From the NCBI GenBank assembly GCA_965224795.1, contig CBDDAE010000002.1, positions 372,001-436,000 on the forward strand: a stretch of DNA of 64,000 nt. Direction: 5' to 3'. Each line of letters opens with the position of its first letter. Position 1 is the stretch's first letter. Of this stretch, positions 8,238-17,644 are shown one piece after another. The translations under genes were made by a program, and so were the position numbers. This stretch comes from NVTR01 sp036480115. Its GTDB lineage: Bacteria > Pseudomonadota > Alphaproteobacteria > Rhodobacterales > Rhodobacteraceae. A model generated the notes under the pieces. It worked only from the letters and a program-made list of their open reading frames with translations, was not told the origin of the DNA and ran no database searches.

Positions 8238-9281
8238 TCAAAACGGTTGAGGGTGTTCTTTGTGCGCCTGAATAATGTCGCTTAGAACCTCATCTGTCAG
8301 GTTTACATCCGCTGCCCCCAAACAGGTATCCAGCTGTTCCAGCGTTGTAGCCCCCAAAATAACAGACCCCATAAACGGCCGGGTCATGCACCATGCCAGT
8401 GCCATTTGCACCGGGTCCAGCCCGTGGTCTTTGGCAACGGTGTGATAGGCCGCAATGGCCGGCCAGACATTTGGAGTAATACGCCCGCCCAGATCAGCAG
8501 CCACCGCCCGGCGCGTGCCCTTTGGCGTTGTGTCAGGGGTGTATTTGCCGCTTAGAAGTCCGGAAGCCAGCGGCGTAAACGCCAACAGATCCACGTCTTC
8601 GTTATGGGAAAGTTCAGCCATATCCAAATCATAAGACCGGCACAGCAGCGAATATTCATTTTGCACCGATTGCACCCGTGGCAGGTTGTTTTCACGGGCC
8701 AGTTGTAGCCATTGCGCTGTGCCCCAGGCACTTTCATTGGACAGGCCAAAATAGCGGATACGCCCGGCGTCTATCTGGCGCTGAATCTCGCCCAATACAT
8801 CCAGCATATTTTCTTTGATCTCGGACCGATCCTGTTTGATGGGTTCAAACGTCCAGCTTTGGCGAAAATGGTACGACCCCCGGTTGGGCCAATGCAGTTG
8901 ATAAAGATCAATGTAATCGGTCTGTAGTCGTTTTAGCGACCCTTCGACCGCAACACGTATCCCTTCTGGCGTAATCGGTGCGCCATCGCGCACCATTTGT
9001 TGCCCGGCCCCGGCGATTTTGCTGGCCAAGATAACGTCAGAGCGTCGCCCCTTACGGGCAAACCATTCGCCAATGATAGCTTCAGTCTTGCCAACATTCT
9101 CCGCCAGGATTGGATAGGTTGGATATAGTTCTGCGGTATCAATAAAATTTACCCCGGCCGCCAAGGCGCGGTCGATCTGATCATGGGCTTCGGCTTGGGA
9201 ATTGCGCATGCCCCAGGTCATCGAGCCCAGACAAAGGGCTGAAACCTCAAGATCGCTTTGCCCCAATTTTTTCATTCGCAT
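8238..9281 (-). CDS. Aldo/keto reductase (Tas-like)
   Basis: 347 aa from the ATG at 9281, preceded by GGGGTG; the open frame extends another 115 codons but that part is not AKR-like. Shows the TIM-barrel AKR signature: FIDTAELYP with the catalytic Asp/Tyr region, a Lys in VILASKIAG, HWPNRGSYHF, and a C-terminal SVILGATTLEQLD cofactor region. NADPH-dependent reduction of aldehydes or ketones. Length and motifs match the Tas/YajO branch. Substrate unknown. Confidence 0.9.
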   Translation of the reverse strand: MRMKKLGQSDLEVSALCLGSMTWGMRNSQAEAHDQIDRALAAGVNFIDTAELYPTYPILAENVGKTEAIIGEWFARKGRRSDVILASKIAGAGQQMVRDGAPITPEGIRVAVEGSLKRLQTDYIDLYQLHWPNRGSYHFRQSWTFEPIKQDRSEIKENMLDVLGEIQRQIDAGRIRYFGLSNESAWGTAQWLQLARENNLPRVQSVQNEYSLLCRSYDLDMAELSHNEDVDLLAFTPLASGLLSGKYTPDTTPKGTRRAVAADLGGRITPNVWPAIAAYHTVAKDHGLDPVQMALAWCMTRPFMGSVILGATTLEQLDTCLGAADVNLTDEVLSDIIQAHKEHPQPF

Positions 9282-9360
9282 GCTGACACCCCATTTCCTT
9301 AACTGGCAGAATAGCGAATTTTGAAACCCCCGCGACCGAAATGAGCGCCTGCGACGCATT

Positions 9361-9418
9361 ATATTTGCCCTTCGGGCGATTTTGCGCTGCGCGCGCGGAT
9401 ATTTAGGGAAAGATGAAA
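9361..9418 (-). repeat. Roseobacter-type intergenic stem-loop repeat, copy 1
   Basis: GCCCTTCGGGC hairpin, then GCGCTGCGCGC, then GGATATTTAGGGAAAGATGAA. The reverse complement of 29601-29647 matches this stretch almost base for base. It belongs to a dispersed family also seen at 18506 and 22751. Confidence 0.6.
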
Positions 9419-9507
9419 CTGAATTAACGACAAATCGACCCCGCCCCGGCGTTATCGGGGTTGCGCTTTGGCCGGATTGGCGCAAATTGATCCAAACAGG
9501 CAAATTT

Positions 9508-10731
9508 ATGCGACTACTGATTTCCTTTGCGGCACTTTTCGTTTCCGTCATCCTGCTGCAACTTGGCAGCGGCGGGCTGGGGCCGCTTGATGCGCTGTCG
9601 GGGCTGGCCAGCGGCTTTACCCGCACTCAAGTTGGTTTGTTGGGGTCAGCACATTTTTTCGGATTTTTCATTGGCTGCTGGTGGGCGCCACGTATCATGG
9701 GCCAGGTTGGCCATTCGCGTACCTTCGCCACGTTCATTGCTGTCGGCACCATCGGCATCATCGCCCACACTTTGGTTCAGGATGCCTATGCCTGGATCGC
9801 GTTTCGCGTCATGTCGGGTCTAAGTGTTGCCGGTTGTTTCACCGTTATCGAAAGTTGGTTGCAGGCCAAGGTCACCAATGAAAACCGGGGCCGCACCATG
9901 GGGGTGTACCGGGTGATCGACATTGGCGGATCGCTGGGGGCGCAGTTGCTGATCGGGGTGTTAGAACCGGGCAGCTATATTGCCTACAATCTGCTGGCCA
10001 TCCTGTGTTGTACAGCTCTGATCCCAATCGCGTTGACCCGGGCCTCGCCGCCGCAAACGCCACAGGTGCTGCGCCTGCGGCCACGTCTGGCCTGGCAAAT
10101 GTCGCCCCTGGCTGCAATGGGGGTTGTGGTGGCAGGTGTCACCACGGCATCGTTTCGCATGGTTGGCCCAATTTATGGCATCGAGGTGGGTCTTAGCATT
10201 GATCAGATCGCCTTATTTCTGGCGGCATTTGTATTGGGGGGCGCACTGGCGCAAATTCCCGTGGGCTGGTTGGCGGATAAGTTTGATCGGCGCTGGATAC
10301 TGATTTGGCTGTCCTTTGCTGCCATTGGTGGTTGCACCGTCATGGTGGTGCTTAGCAGCAGCGGCACCAATGCTGTGATGTTATCTGCGGCGCTGTTTGG
10401 CTTTACCACATTCCCGATTTTTTCGGTTTCCGCCGCCCATGCCCATGATTTTGCCACGCCAGAGCAACGGGTTGAATTGTCAGCGGCACTGATGTTTTTA
10501 TACGCGCTGGGGGCCATTGCCAGCCCCTATGTGGCGTCCACCCTAATCGAAAATTACGGTCCGAAATCCATGTTTTATATGATCTCGGTGGCCCATATCC
10601 TGCTGATCCTGTTTGGCCTGACACGCATGCGCAAACGTTCTTCCCCGCAGGAACGCACGGCCTATGTTTATACTCCGCGCACATCTTTCATGGTTGGTCG
10701 AATATTTGGCCGTTTTCGCGACCGGCGCTAG
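9508..10731 (+). CDS. Major facilitator superfamily transporter (YcaD-like)
   Basis: 407 aa from the ATG at 9508 (ACAGG upstream). Twelve hydrophobic segments in two halves, with the loop 2-3 signature region near PRIMGQVGHSR and a matching GWLADKFDRRW in the second half, as in the YcaD/DHA-like branch. Proton-driven transport of an unknown solute. It lies downstream of a dispersed stem-loop repeat and 54 bases before metG, so co-transcription is possible. Confidence 0.88.
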   Translation: MRLLISFAALFVSVILLQLGSGGLGPLDALSGLASGFTRTQVGLLGSAHFFGFFIGCWWAPRIMGQVGHSRTFATFIAVGTIGIIAHTLVQDAYAWIAFRVMSGLSVAGCFTVIESWLQAKVTNENRGRTMGVYRVIDIGGSLGAQLLIGVLEPGSYIAYNLLAILCCTALIPIALTRASPPQTPQVLRLRPRLAWQMSPLAAMGVVVAGVTTASFRMVGPIYGIEVGLSIDQIALFLAAFVLGGALAQIPVGWLADKFDRRWILIWLSFAAIGGCTVMVVLSSSGTNAVMLSAALFGFTTFPIFSVSAAHAHDFATPEQRVELSAALMFLYALGAIASPYVASTLIENYGPKSMFYMISVAHILLILFGLTRMRKRSSPQERTAYVYTPRTSFMVGRIFGRFRDRR

Positions 10732-10785
10732 CCCTTGGCCGGGCCATGGGTTAAAGGGGGCGAACACATTTCTAAAAGGCGCAGC

Positions 10786-12504
10786 ATGGCACGTATTTTG
10801 ATCACCTCGGCGATCCCCTATATCAACGGGATCAAGCATCTGGGCAACCTTGTGGGCAGCCAACTACCAGCCGACCTGTATGCCCGTTATAGCCGCGCGC
10901 GTGGCCATGAGGTGATGTTTATCTGCGCCACAGATGAGCACGGCACGCCCGCAGAACTGGCCGCCGCCAAAGCCGGCAAACCGGTTGCCGAATTTTGCGC
11001 TGATATGCACGTTGTGCAGGCGGATCTGGCAAAAGGCTTTGGCTTGTCGTTCGACCATTTTGGCCGATCCTCCAGCCCGCAAAACCACGCCCTGACCCAG
11101 CATTTTGCCGGGGCACTGGCCGATCAGGGGTTGATCGAAGAAGTCACCGAGAAACAAGTTTATTCCAACGCTGATGGCCGGTTTTTGCCGGATCGCTATA
11201 TTGAAGGCACCTGCCCCAATTGCGGCTATGACAAAGCCCGCGGCGACCAATGCGAAAACTGCACCAAACAGCTGGACCCTACAGATCTGATTGATCCACG
11301 CAGCGCCGTATCCGGGTCGACTGATCTGGAAGTGCGCGAAACAAAACACTTGTACCTGCGCCAATCCACCCTCAAGGATGATCTGGATAAATGGATAACC
11401 AGCAAGGTCGACTGGCCCATTCTGACGACCTCAATCGCGAAAAAGTGGCTGCATGATGGTGACGGCTTGCGCGACCGGGGTATCACCCGCGATCTGGACT
11501 GGGGTGTACCAGTCAAACACGGCGATGCGGAATGGCCCGGCATGGAAGGTAAGGTTTTCTATGTCTGGTTTGACGCACCTATCGAATACATCGCTGCCAC
11601 CCGTGAATGGGCCGATGCCACTGGTCGCCCCGATGCAGACTGGCAACGCTGGTGGCGCACTGACAAAGGCGCTGATGATGTGCGCTACGTGCAGTTCATG
11701 GGCAAGGATAACGTGCCGTTTCACACGCTTAGTTTTCCGGCCACAATTATGGGATCAAATGAACCCTGGAAGCTGGTGGATTACATCAAGAGTTTCAATT
11801 TCCTGAACTATGACGGTGGCCAGTTTTCCACGTCGCAGGGGCGCGGAATATTTCAGGATCAGGCGCTGTCGATCCTGCCCGCCGACTACTGGCGCTGGTG
11901 GCTATTGTCGCACGCTCCGGAAAATTCCGACGCCGAATTCACCTGGGACAATTTCCAAACCTCGGTCAACAAAGACCTGGCCGATGTGCTGGGTAATTTC
12001 GTATCGCGCGTCACTAAGTTTTGCCGTTCGAAATTTGGCGAAGTGGTCCCAGAAGGCGGCGAATATGGCCCCGCCGAAACCGACCTGATTGCCCGTTTGC
12101 AAAACCATCTGGCCGCCTACCAAACCCACATGGATGCCATTGAAATACGCAAAGCCAGCGCTGAGTTGCGCGCCATTTGGGTAGCCGGCAACGAATACCT
12201 GCAAAACGCCGAACCCTGGGCTGTGTTCAAAACCGACCCGGACCGCGCCGCCGCTGTTGTTCGCCTGTCACTTAACCTGATCCGGTTATATGCGGTACTT
12301 TCAGCCCCGTTTATTCCCGATGCAGCCGCGCGGCTGTTTTCGGCAATGAATACCTTGGATACTGACTGGCCCGATGATTTGACAGTGGCCTTAAATACAT
12401 TGCCCCCGGGCCACGAATTTAGCGTCCCAGAAGTATTGTTCGCCAAAATCACCGACGACCAATGTGCCGATTGGCAATCCAAATATTCCGGCAAACGAAA
12501 CTAA
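10786..12504 (+). CDS. metG: Methionyl-tRNA synthetase
   Basis: 572 aa. Charges tRNA-Met. Near the N-terminus PYINGIKHLGN holds the HIGH-class motif (here with HLGN), followed by the zinc-knuckle CPNCG...CENC around residues 144-162. The KMSKS-type loop reads GQFSTSQGRG, a variant form. The anticodon-binding helical domain follows, with no C-terminal tRNA-binding EMAP domain. Start ATG at 10786 follows AAAAGG. Essential gene. Confidence 0.96.
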   Translation: MARILITSAIPYINGIKHLGNLVGSQLPADLYARYSRARGHEVMFICATDEHGTPAELAAAKAGKPVAEFCADMHVVQADLAKGFGLSFDHFGRSSSPQNHALTQHFAGALADQGLIEEVTEKQVYSNADGRFLPDRYIEGTCPNCGYDKARGDQCENCTKQLDPTDLIDPRSAVSGSTDLEVRETKHLYLRQSTLKDDLDKWITSKVDWPILTTSIAKKWLHDGDGLRDRGITRDLDWGVPVKHGDAEWPGMEGKVFYVWFDAPIEYIAATREWADATGRPDADWQRWWRTDKGADDVRYVQFMGKDNVPFHTLSFPATIMGSNEPWKLVDYIKSFNFLNYDGGQFSTSQGRGIFQDQALSILPADYWRWWLLSHAPENSDAEFTWDNFQTSVNKDLADVLGNFVSRVTKFCRSKFGEVVPEGGEYGPAETDLIARLQNHLAAYQTHMDAIEIRKASAELRAIWVAGNEYLQNAEPWAVFKTDPDRAAAVVRLSLNLIRLYAVLSAPFIPDAAARLFSAMNTLDTDWPDDLTVALNTLPPGHEFSVPEVLFAKITDDQCADWQSKYSGKRN

Positions 12505-12517
12505 CAAAGGAAAGCCT

Positions 12518-13072
12518 ATGGCCGCCACCCCACCTGTGTGCGATTTTCGCTGGAAAGCCCGCGACTTTTCGCTGCCCGCAACTGATGGAAAAACCTATTC
12601 CTACGACGATATCAAAGGCAAAAACGGCACTTTGATAATGTTCGTCTGCAACCATTGCCCCTATGTTTTATCGGTGCTGGACCGGATTGTGCGCGACGCC
12701 GCTGCCTTACAAAAACTGGGCATTGGCGTGGCCGCGATCTGCGCCAATGACGCGGTCGCCTACCCGGATGACAGTTTTGAAAACATGGGGAAAATGGCGA
12801 CCAACCAGGGTTTCACATTTCCCTACCTACATGACGAAGACCAATCCGTTGCGCGCGCTTACGATGCAGTTTGCACGCCAGATTTCTTCGGTTTTGATGA
12901 TATTGGCAGGCTGCAATATCGCGGCCGTTTGGATGCGTCGCGCAAAGAAGCCGCTGGCCCGGATGTTCGGCGTGATCTGTATGAGGCCATGAAACAGGTG
13001 GCCAAAACCGGCAACGGGCCGGAATTTCAGACGCCCTCAATAGGGTGCGCAATCAAATGGAAGGCGGCCTAG
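12518..13072 (+). CDS. Thioredoxin-fold redoxin (NHCPYV type)
   Basis: 184 aa. AhpC/TSA-redoxin fold opening with DFSLPATDGKTYSYDDIKGKNGTL, then CNHCPYV (about residues 44-50) in place of the peroxiredoxin TxxC or thioredoxin CGPC. This is the usual motif of the bacterial thioredoxin family proteins of about 185 aa; probably a thiol-disulfide or peroxide reductase. Starts 13 bases after metG with AAAGGAAAG upstream, so it is likely in the same transcript. Confidence 0.85.
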   Translation: MAATPPVCDFRWKARDFSLPATDGKTYSYDDIKGKNGTLIMFVCNHCPYVLSVLDRIVRDAAALQKLGIGVAAICANDAVAYPDDSFENMGKMATNQGFTFPYLHDEDQSVARAYDAVCTPDFFGFDDIGRLQYRGRLDASRKEAAGPDVRRDLYEAMKQVAKTGNGPEFQTPSIGCAIKWKAA

Positions 13073-13086
13073 GGGCGCAATAACGC

Positions 13087-15201
13087 TTAAAACTCAAACC
13101 GCAGACCGATTGTTGTTTCTGTCATATTCTGACCCGACACATTGCCACTGTTCAGGCTACGAACAGCGCGTAAAACCAGATCTGACTGGCGTGACAAGGG
13201 CAAGCCATACGCAATAGACAGATCCATTTGCCGCCCCTCTGGCGTCAGCGGCACATTTACAGTGTTAAATACCGTACCGCCAGAATTTCTGGACACCGGA
13301 AGAGTGAACCGCGCCTGACCAGACATGATTGCCTGGGGCAGACCCACGCCCAACACGACGCGATCACCCCGGTCCCAAATACCTTGCATGGAATAGCTTA
13401 GGTTCACCGAACTATAGCTCACCGCCGTCATATCAACATCCGTCAGATTGCCTTCGGGCATGGCCAGCCCGAAACTACCGGACAGACCGAATTGTTGATT
13501 TGATTTCACAGGTATGGCCCAATCCCAGGTCGCGCCCGCATGGCTGCCACTGATAGTTTCCGTTGGCAAAAGCGACTGCACACCGACAAATCCGTCGCCT
13601 TCATGCAGGGCGTTCAGACCCAAACGAAGCTGACTGCGCCCGGTGCCAATTTCACGCGAAACAGAAAGGCCATAATTGTCGCTGTCGCCACTGGGCACCA
13701 GCAAAGATATCCGGGTATCATCGGCATCAAAAGCAAACTGCTTGCCACTGGCATAGCTGGTCAGCTCAGAATTCTGGGCGAACGGATCAACTTTACTGCT
13801 GCTAAGATCGGCCACCAGCAAACCGTCGATTGCGGCAAGCGGATCGGTTTTAATAATCCCCTGCGCTGCCAAAACATTAGCCGGAAGATCAAAGCCTGAT
13901 CCCATTCCATCGACAATAACCAGATCGTATTGCGCTAAGCGCAGGCTGATCGCGTCACCGACCATTCCAGTACTGATCGTTGTCGGGCTGTCAGCCGCGA
14001 CTGAACCGCCACCAGAGCGCGGCAGATATGATCCGCCAATAGGTGACAATGCGGCTTTCATATTCAGAAAACCATGACCAAACTCGGGGGAAAACCCGTG
14101 TTGCAGACCCGGCGCAAACTCCACATACCCGGAATGGGTGTAAAAGCTGTTATCTGCGGACGCCAGTAACCTGGCACGCAGTTCTTCCGCACTAAGGGTT
14201 GGAAATGCTTCGGCCAATAATGCGATGGCACCTGAAACCTGGGGTGCAGCAAAGGATGAACCGTAAGTATCTGAATAGTCAGAATTTCCGGTTGCTGTGG
14301 CGGCATAAACGGAACCGTCAGCCGCCATGCACCAGGCCGCTGCCTCAAGACAATTTGCTGAAATAACAGTGCCTGAAGTGATAGTAGCACCGGAAAACAC
14401 CGGCACCGCGTTGATCACCGCAACCCAGTTGTTTTGCAGGGTCGGGTCCAATACTGGCAGCGCCGCCATGATATCAGCGTTGGTGCGTGAATTATCATTT
14501 GATACGGCAAACACGATTACCGCATTTTGTGCCAGATTTTTGATTGAATTAAAGTAATTGGTGCCAGCCGTGCCGGAAAAAATACCCTGAAAATTTGCGT
14601 CAGTCGCATCAATTTCAAAGCCCCAGGAATTGTTTTGCACAATCGCGCCGGTGGCAATGGCCTGTAGATTTGCGTTTTCGCGGCTGGCATTGGTGTTGAA
14701 TGATCCCAATTGTAGATCAGCCCCCGGTGCCACGCCGATCATTGAGCCCGCGGTGGCAATACCCGCAGCCACCGAAGCCACTGCAGTACCGTGATCATCA
14801 ACCCCAAGTGCGCCGCCACCTGTTGGCAGCGTTAGGGTTTTGCCAAAAAATTCATCGTGGCTGGTCAGAAAACCTGCATCAACAATCGAAATTGTCTGCC
14901 CCGCGCCGGTTAATCCGGCGGCGTGGGCATATTCGACCCGGCCATGGGCCAGGGAATAGCTGTCATGTATCGGCGGGCTGCCGTTCCACCAGCTAAACTG
15001 CTGTACAGTGTATAGCGGGTTGACGGTGCGCAAAGCATTGGCCGCGACTTCAAGCGGTGCCCAATCTGCCACAAAAAATGCTGACAAAACCGCCGAAGGC
15101 ACATGGCTGATGGTGATGCTCACCGGGTAATTGGTTTCTTCACCTGGGGTACAGGCTGCCAAAAAACTGGCCGTAAGTGACGTAAATATTAGTTTTTTCA
15201 T
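13087..15201 (-). CDS. Subtilase-family (S8) serine protease lipoprotein with barrel-like C-terminus
   Basis: 704 aa from the ATG at 15201. Lipoprotein signal with lipobox FLAAC (Cys17). The subtilisin triad is visible: D108 in ISIVDAG, H137 in DDHGTAVAS and S316 in GSSFAAPQVSG, with oxyanion Asn in the NNSWG region. Residues about 460-704 are Gly/Ser-rich amphipathic strands ending in GLRFEF, a terminal aromatic residue typical of outer-membrane barrels, so it could be a surface-anchored or autotransporter-like protease. A lipid anchor plus a barrel end is unusual. Substrate unknown. Confidence 0.85.
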   Translation of the reverse strand: MKKLIFTSLTASFLAACTPGEETNYPVSITISHVPSAVLSAFFVADWAPLEVAANALRTVNPLYTVQQFSWWNGSPPIHDSYSLAHGRVEYAHAAGLTGAGQTISIVDAGFLTSHDEFFGKTLTLPTGGGALGVDDHGTAVASVAAGIATAGSMIGVAPGADLQLGSFNTNASRENANLQAIATGAIVQNNSWGFEIDATDANFQGIFSGTAGTNYFNSIKNLAQNAVIVFAVSNDNSRTNADIMAALPVLDPTLQNNWVAVINAVPVFSGATITSGTVISANCLEAAAWCMAADGSVYAATATGNSDYSDTYGSSFAAPQVSGAIALLAEAFPTLSAEELRARLLASADNSFYTHSGYVEFAPGLQHGFSPEFGHGFLNMKAALSPIGGSYLPRSGGGSVAADSPTTISTGMVGDAISLRLAQYDLVIVDGMGSGFDLPANVLAAQGIIKTDPLAAIDGLLVADLSSSKVDPFAQNSELTSYASGKQFAFDADDTRISLLVPSGDSDNYGLSVSREIGTGRSQLRLGLNALHEGDGFVGVQSLLPTETISGSHAGATWDWAIPVKSNQQFGLSGSFGLAMPEGNLTDVDMTAVSYSSVNLSYSMQGIWDRGDRVVLGVGLPQAIMSGQARFTLPVSRNSGGTVFNTVNVPLTPEGRQMDLSIAYGLPLSRQSDLVLRAVRSLNSGNVSGQNMTETTIGLRFEF

Positions 15202-15360
15202 ACTCTTAACCTCATCCCAGCTTGCATTGCTGCCCATAACAATTGGGATAAACACCTGAAACATGTCCGAATTGCGGAATTTCGGTTGAAAAATCATGGA
15301 GTTCCTGTTCTGGGCAATATTTACCCGCCAACACAGAAATAGTTGGAAAACCTGTCGTAT

Positions 15361-15446
15361 TGGTGCCCGCGGCCGGACTCGAACCGGCACGGCCTTTCAG
15401 CCGAGGGATTTTAAGTCCCTTGTGTCTACCATTCCACCACGCGGGC
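15361..15446 (-). tRNA. tRNA-Leu (TAA anticodon)
   Basis: 86 nt including encoded CCA. Seven-base acceptor stem GCCCGCG / CGCGGGC, anticodon loop CTTAAAA (TAA), long variable arm and GGTTCGAGTCC T-arm. All features of a class II leucine tRNA. Confidence 0.96.
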
Positions 15447-15597
15447 CAGACTGCGCCGGACAATAGGCATTGCGCCCAGCGTGTAAAGACAGCTGCGCGC
15501 AAAAATGGCTCGAAAATGCAAAATTATTACGTTGCACCCGGGGGATATGCCGACACTTGGTCTTGACGCCCCAAACCCCATCGGTCAGCCTGCACCC

Positions 15598-16341
15598 ATG
15601 TTTCCAATACGCGACCATAACCCGTCCGAAAACCAGCCGGTTGTTACAATCTCGCTGATTGCGATCAACGTGCTGGCCTTTGTCATCTATTCCACGATGT
15701 ATACTGACGACGCCGCCCTGGGTCAGTTCTACCAAAACTGGGCAATGATCCCGGCGCGCATTGCTGCGGGTGACGGGTATCACACCCTGTTCACGTCGAT
15801 GTTCATGCATGGCGGCATCATGCATCTGGGCGGTAACGTTTTGTTTTTATGGATTTTTGGCGATAATCTGGAGGATGAGCTTGGCCCGATTAAGTTCCTG
15901 ATCTTTTATCTGGTGTGCGGAGTGCTGGCCGATGTCGCCCAGATTACCGCTGACCCCAATTCCCTAATCCCCACCGTGGGCGCATCCGGTGCCATTGCTG
16001 GGGTGATGGGTGGCTATTTGCTGATGTTCCCCAAAGCCCGTGTTGATGTTCTTTTGATCCTTATCATCATTTTCAAAGTCTTCCCGGTTCCGGCTTGGGT
16101 CATGCTGGGCATCTGGTTTGCACTGCAAATCATTAGCGGCATTGGTTCAGACATTTCCGGTGGCGGTGTCGCCTACTGGGCCCATGCCGGTGGGTTCATC
16201 GCCGGGTTCATCCTAATGCTGCCGGTCTGGCTGCGCGAAGGCGGCAAAGGCTTTTGGCAACGCACCGAGGGACATCCGCCCCACCCCGATGCCAAGTACC
16301 GCAATGTACGCACAGGCATCCCGAGGGTCCGCCACAAATGA
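15598..16341 (+). CDS. Rhomboid-family intramembrane serine protease
   Basis: 247 aa. Six or seven hydrophobic segments with the catalytic serine in VGASGAIAGVMGGY and the histidine in YWAHAGGFIAGF; HGGIMHLGGNVLFLW supplies the usual HxxxN oxyanion-side motif. Cleaves membrane proteins within the bilayer. The frame is open upstream to 15505, with an ATG at 15547 behind GGGGGAT, but the MFPIRDHNP start at 15598 matches the family opening. Overlaps the GFA gene by ATGA. Confidence 0.9.
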   Translation: MFPIRDHNPSENQPVVTISLIAINVLAFVIYSTMYTDDAALGQFYQNWAMIPARIAAGDGYHTLFTSMFMHGGIMHLGGNVLFLWIFGDNLEDELGPIKFLIFYLVCGVLADVAQITADPNSLIPTVGASGAIAGVMGGYLLMFPKARVDVLLILIIIFKVFPVPAWVMLGIWFALQIISGIGSDISGGGVAYWAHAGGFIAGFILMLPVWLREGGKGFWQRTEGHPPHPDAKYRNVRTGIPRVRHK

Positions 16342-16709
16342 CGGAAACACACCGCCTGACCTGCCATTGTGGTGCCGTGGAATTGCGCGTGCGCCTGTCT
16401 GAAGGCCTGAAAACGGCCCGGCGCTGTGATTGTTCGTTTTGTGCCCGTCGCGGAGCAATTGCCGTGTCTGCCCTGCTTGCAGATGTTGAAATAGTGAAAG
16501 GCGGCGACAGCCTGACCCTGTACCAATGGGGTACAAACACAGCCAAACACTACTTTTGCAAGACCTGTGGCATCTACACTCACCACCAGCGCCGATCCAA
16601 CCCGCAGGAATACGGCGTTAACGTTGCCGCCCTGCAAGGCGTCAATCCACGCAATCTGGGCAACGTGGCGTGGTCTGACGGAATCAACCACCCCTCTGAT
16701 CGCGGCTAA
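16338..16709 (+). CDS. GFA/CENP-V-type zinc-binding protein
   Basis: 123 aa. Cysteine pattern CHCG ... CDCSFC ... CKTCG that binds zinc, as in the glutathione-dependent formaldehyde-activating (GFA) fold. Many members lack proven enzymatic activity. Start overlaps the rhomboid stop (ATGA), so the two are translationally coupled. Confidence 0.87.
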   Translation: MTETHRLTCHCGAVELRVRLSEGLKTARRCDCSFCARRGAIAVSALLADVEIVKGGDSLTLYQWGTNTAKHYFCKTCGIYTHHQRRSNPQEYGVNVAALQGVNPRNLGNVAWSDGINHPSDRG

Positions 16710-16717
16710 ATCAACCG

Positions 16718-17644
16718 ATGACCGGTATTTTTCTGATCATCCTGCCGCTGATCCTGCTGGTGGCCACCGGCTGGGCTATCACCCGTGCCGGCCTTTTAAA
16801 CACCGCTGATTGGCAGAGCGTCGAAAAGTTCAGTTTTAAAGTCCTTATCCCGGCACTGTTGGTCCGCGCTATCTACCGTTCCGAAATCTCGCTGGCAGTG
16901 TCCGGCCCCTATGTGGCCGCCCTGATCCTTACGATCACCGCCATGGGCCTGCTGACGCTGACTTTGCGCCCAGTCTTCAACCACGAAAACCTGCCCAACA
17001 CCGACCTGTCCAGCATGTTTCAGGCCAGCACCCGCTGGAACGCTTTCATCGTCCTGCTGGTCGCCGCACAACTGTTTGGTGAACCGGGCCTTAGCACTGT
17101 CGCCATCGCCATGGCTGCCCTTATCCCACTGATAAACATCGGCAATATCGCCGTTTTGTCAGCCCTGCACGACCGATCAAGCGGCTTGAAAGGCATCGCC
17201 CTGACCATCCTGCGCAACCCGCTGGTGATCGCCAGCCTGACCGGGTTGGCCATCAATCTAAGCGGCCTGACTGTACCCATGCCCATCGACACCACCCTCG
17301 AATTAATAGGGCGCGGCACCCTGGCCATTGGCTTGATTGTGATTGGTGCCGGGTTTGACTGGCAACGCCTATTGCGGTCCAGCTGGCAAATAATCTGGGG
17401 CGTTGGCCTAAAACTAATCGCCGCCCCGGCGCTGATGTTTGCGCTGGCCAGCCTGTTCCAGTTGAATAATTTGCAAACCATCTGCGGAATGCTGGTGGTA
17501 TCGGCCCCCACAGCGGCCAACGGCTATATCGTTGCCAAGCAAATGGGCGGCAATGCCGGGCTTTATGCTGATACCATGAGCTGGCAACTGGTGCTGTCGA
17601 TCCTGACCATCCCGGCGATGGTCTATCTGGTGGTCGCACCCTGA
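16718..17644 (+). CDS. AEC-family (auxin efflux carrier-like) transporter
   Basis: 308 aa with about ten transmembrane helices, opening FLIILPLILLVATGWAI. Members export organic acids such as malate or malonate; the solute here is unknown. Follows the GFA gene by eight bases. Its TGA stop directly abuts the stop of the convergent monophosphatase gene. Confidence 0.85.
   Translation: MTGIFLIILPLILLVATGWAITRAGLLNTADWQSVEKFSFKVLIPALLVRAIYRSEISLAVSGPYVAALILTITAMGLLTLTLRPVFNHENLPNTDLSSMFQASTRWNAFIVLLVAAQLFGEPGLSTVAIAMAALIPLINIGNIAVLSALHDRSSGLKGIALTILRNPLVIASLTGLAINLSGLTVPMPIDTTLELIGRGTLAIGLIVIGAGFDWQRLLRSSWQIIWGVGLKLIAAPALMFALASLFQLNNLQTICGMLVVSAPTAANGYIVAKQMGGNAGLYADTMSWQLVLSILTIPAMVYLVVAP

Noticed and set aside
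15361..15446. tRNA-Leu as an integration site for a genomic island
   Set aside because: No integrase or repeated tRNA fragment was found near it; genes on both sides look like normal chromosomal genes.
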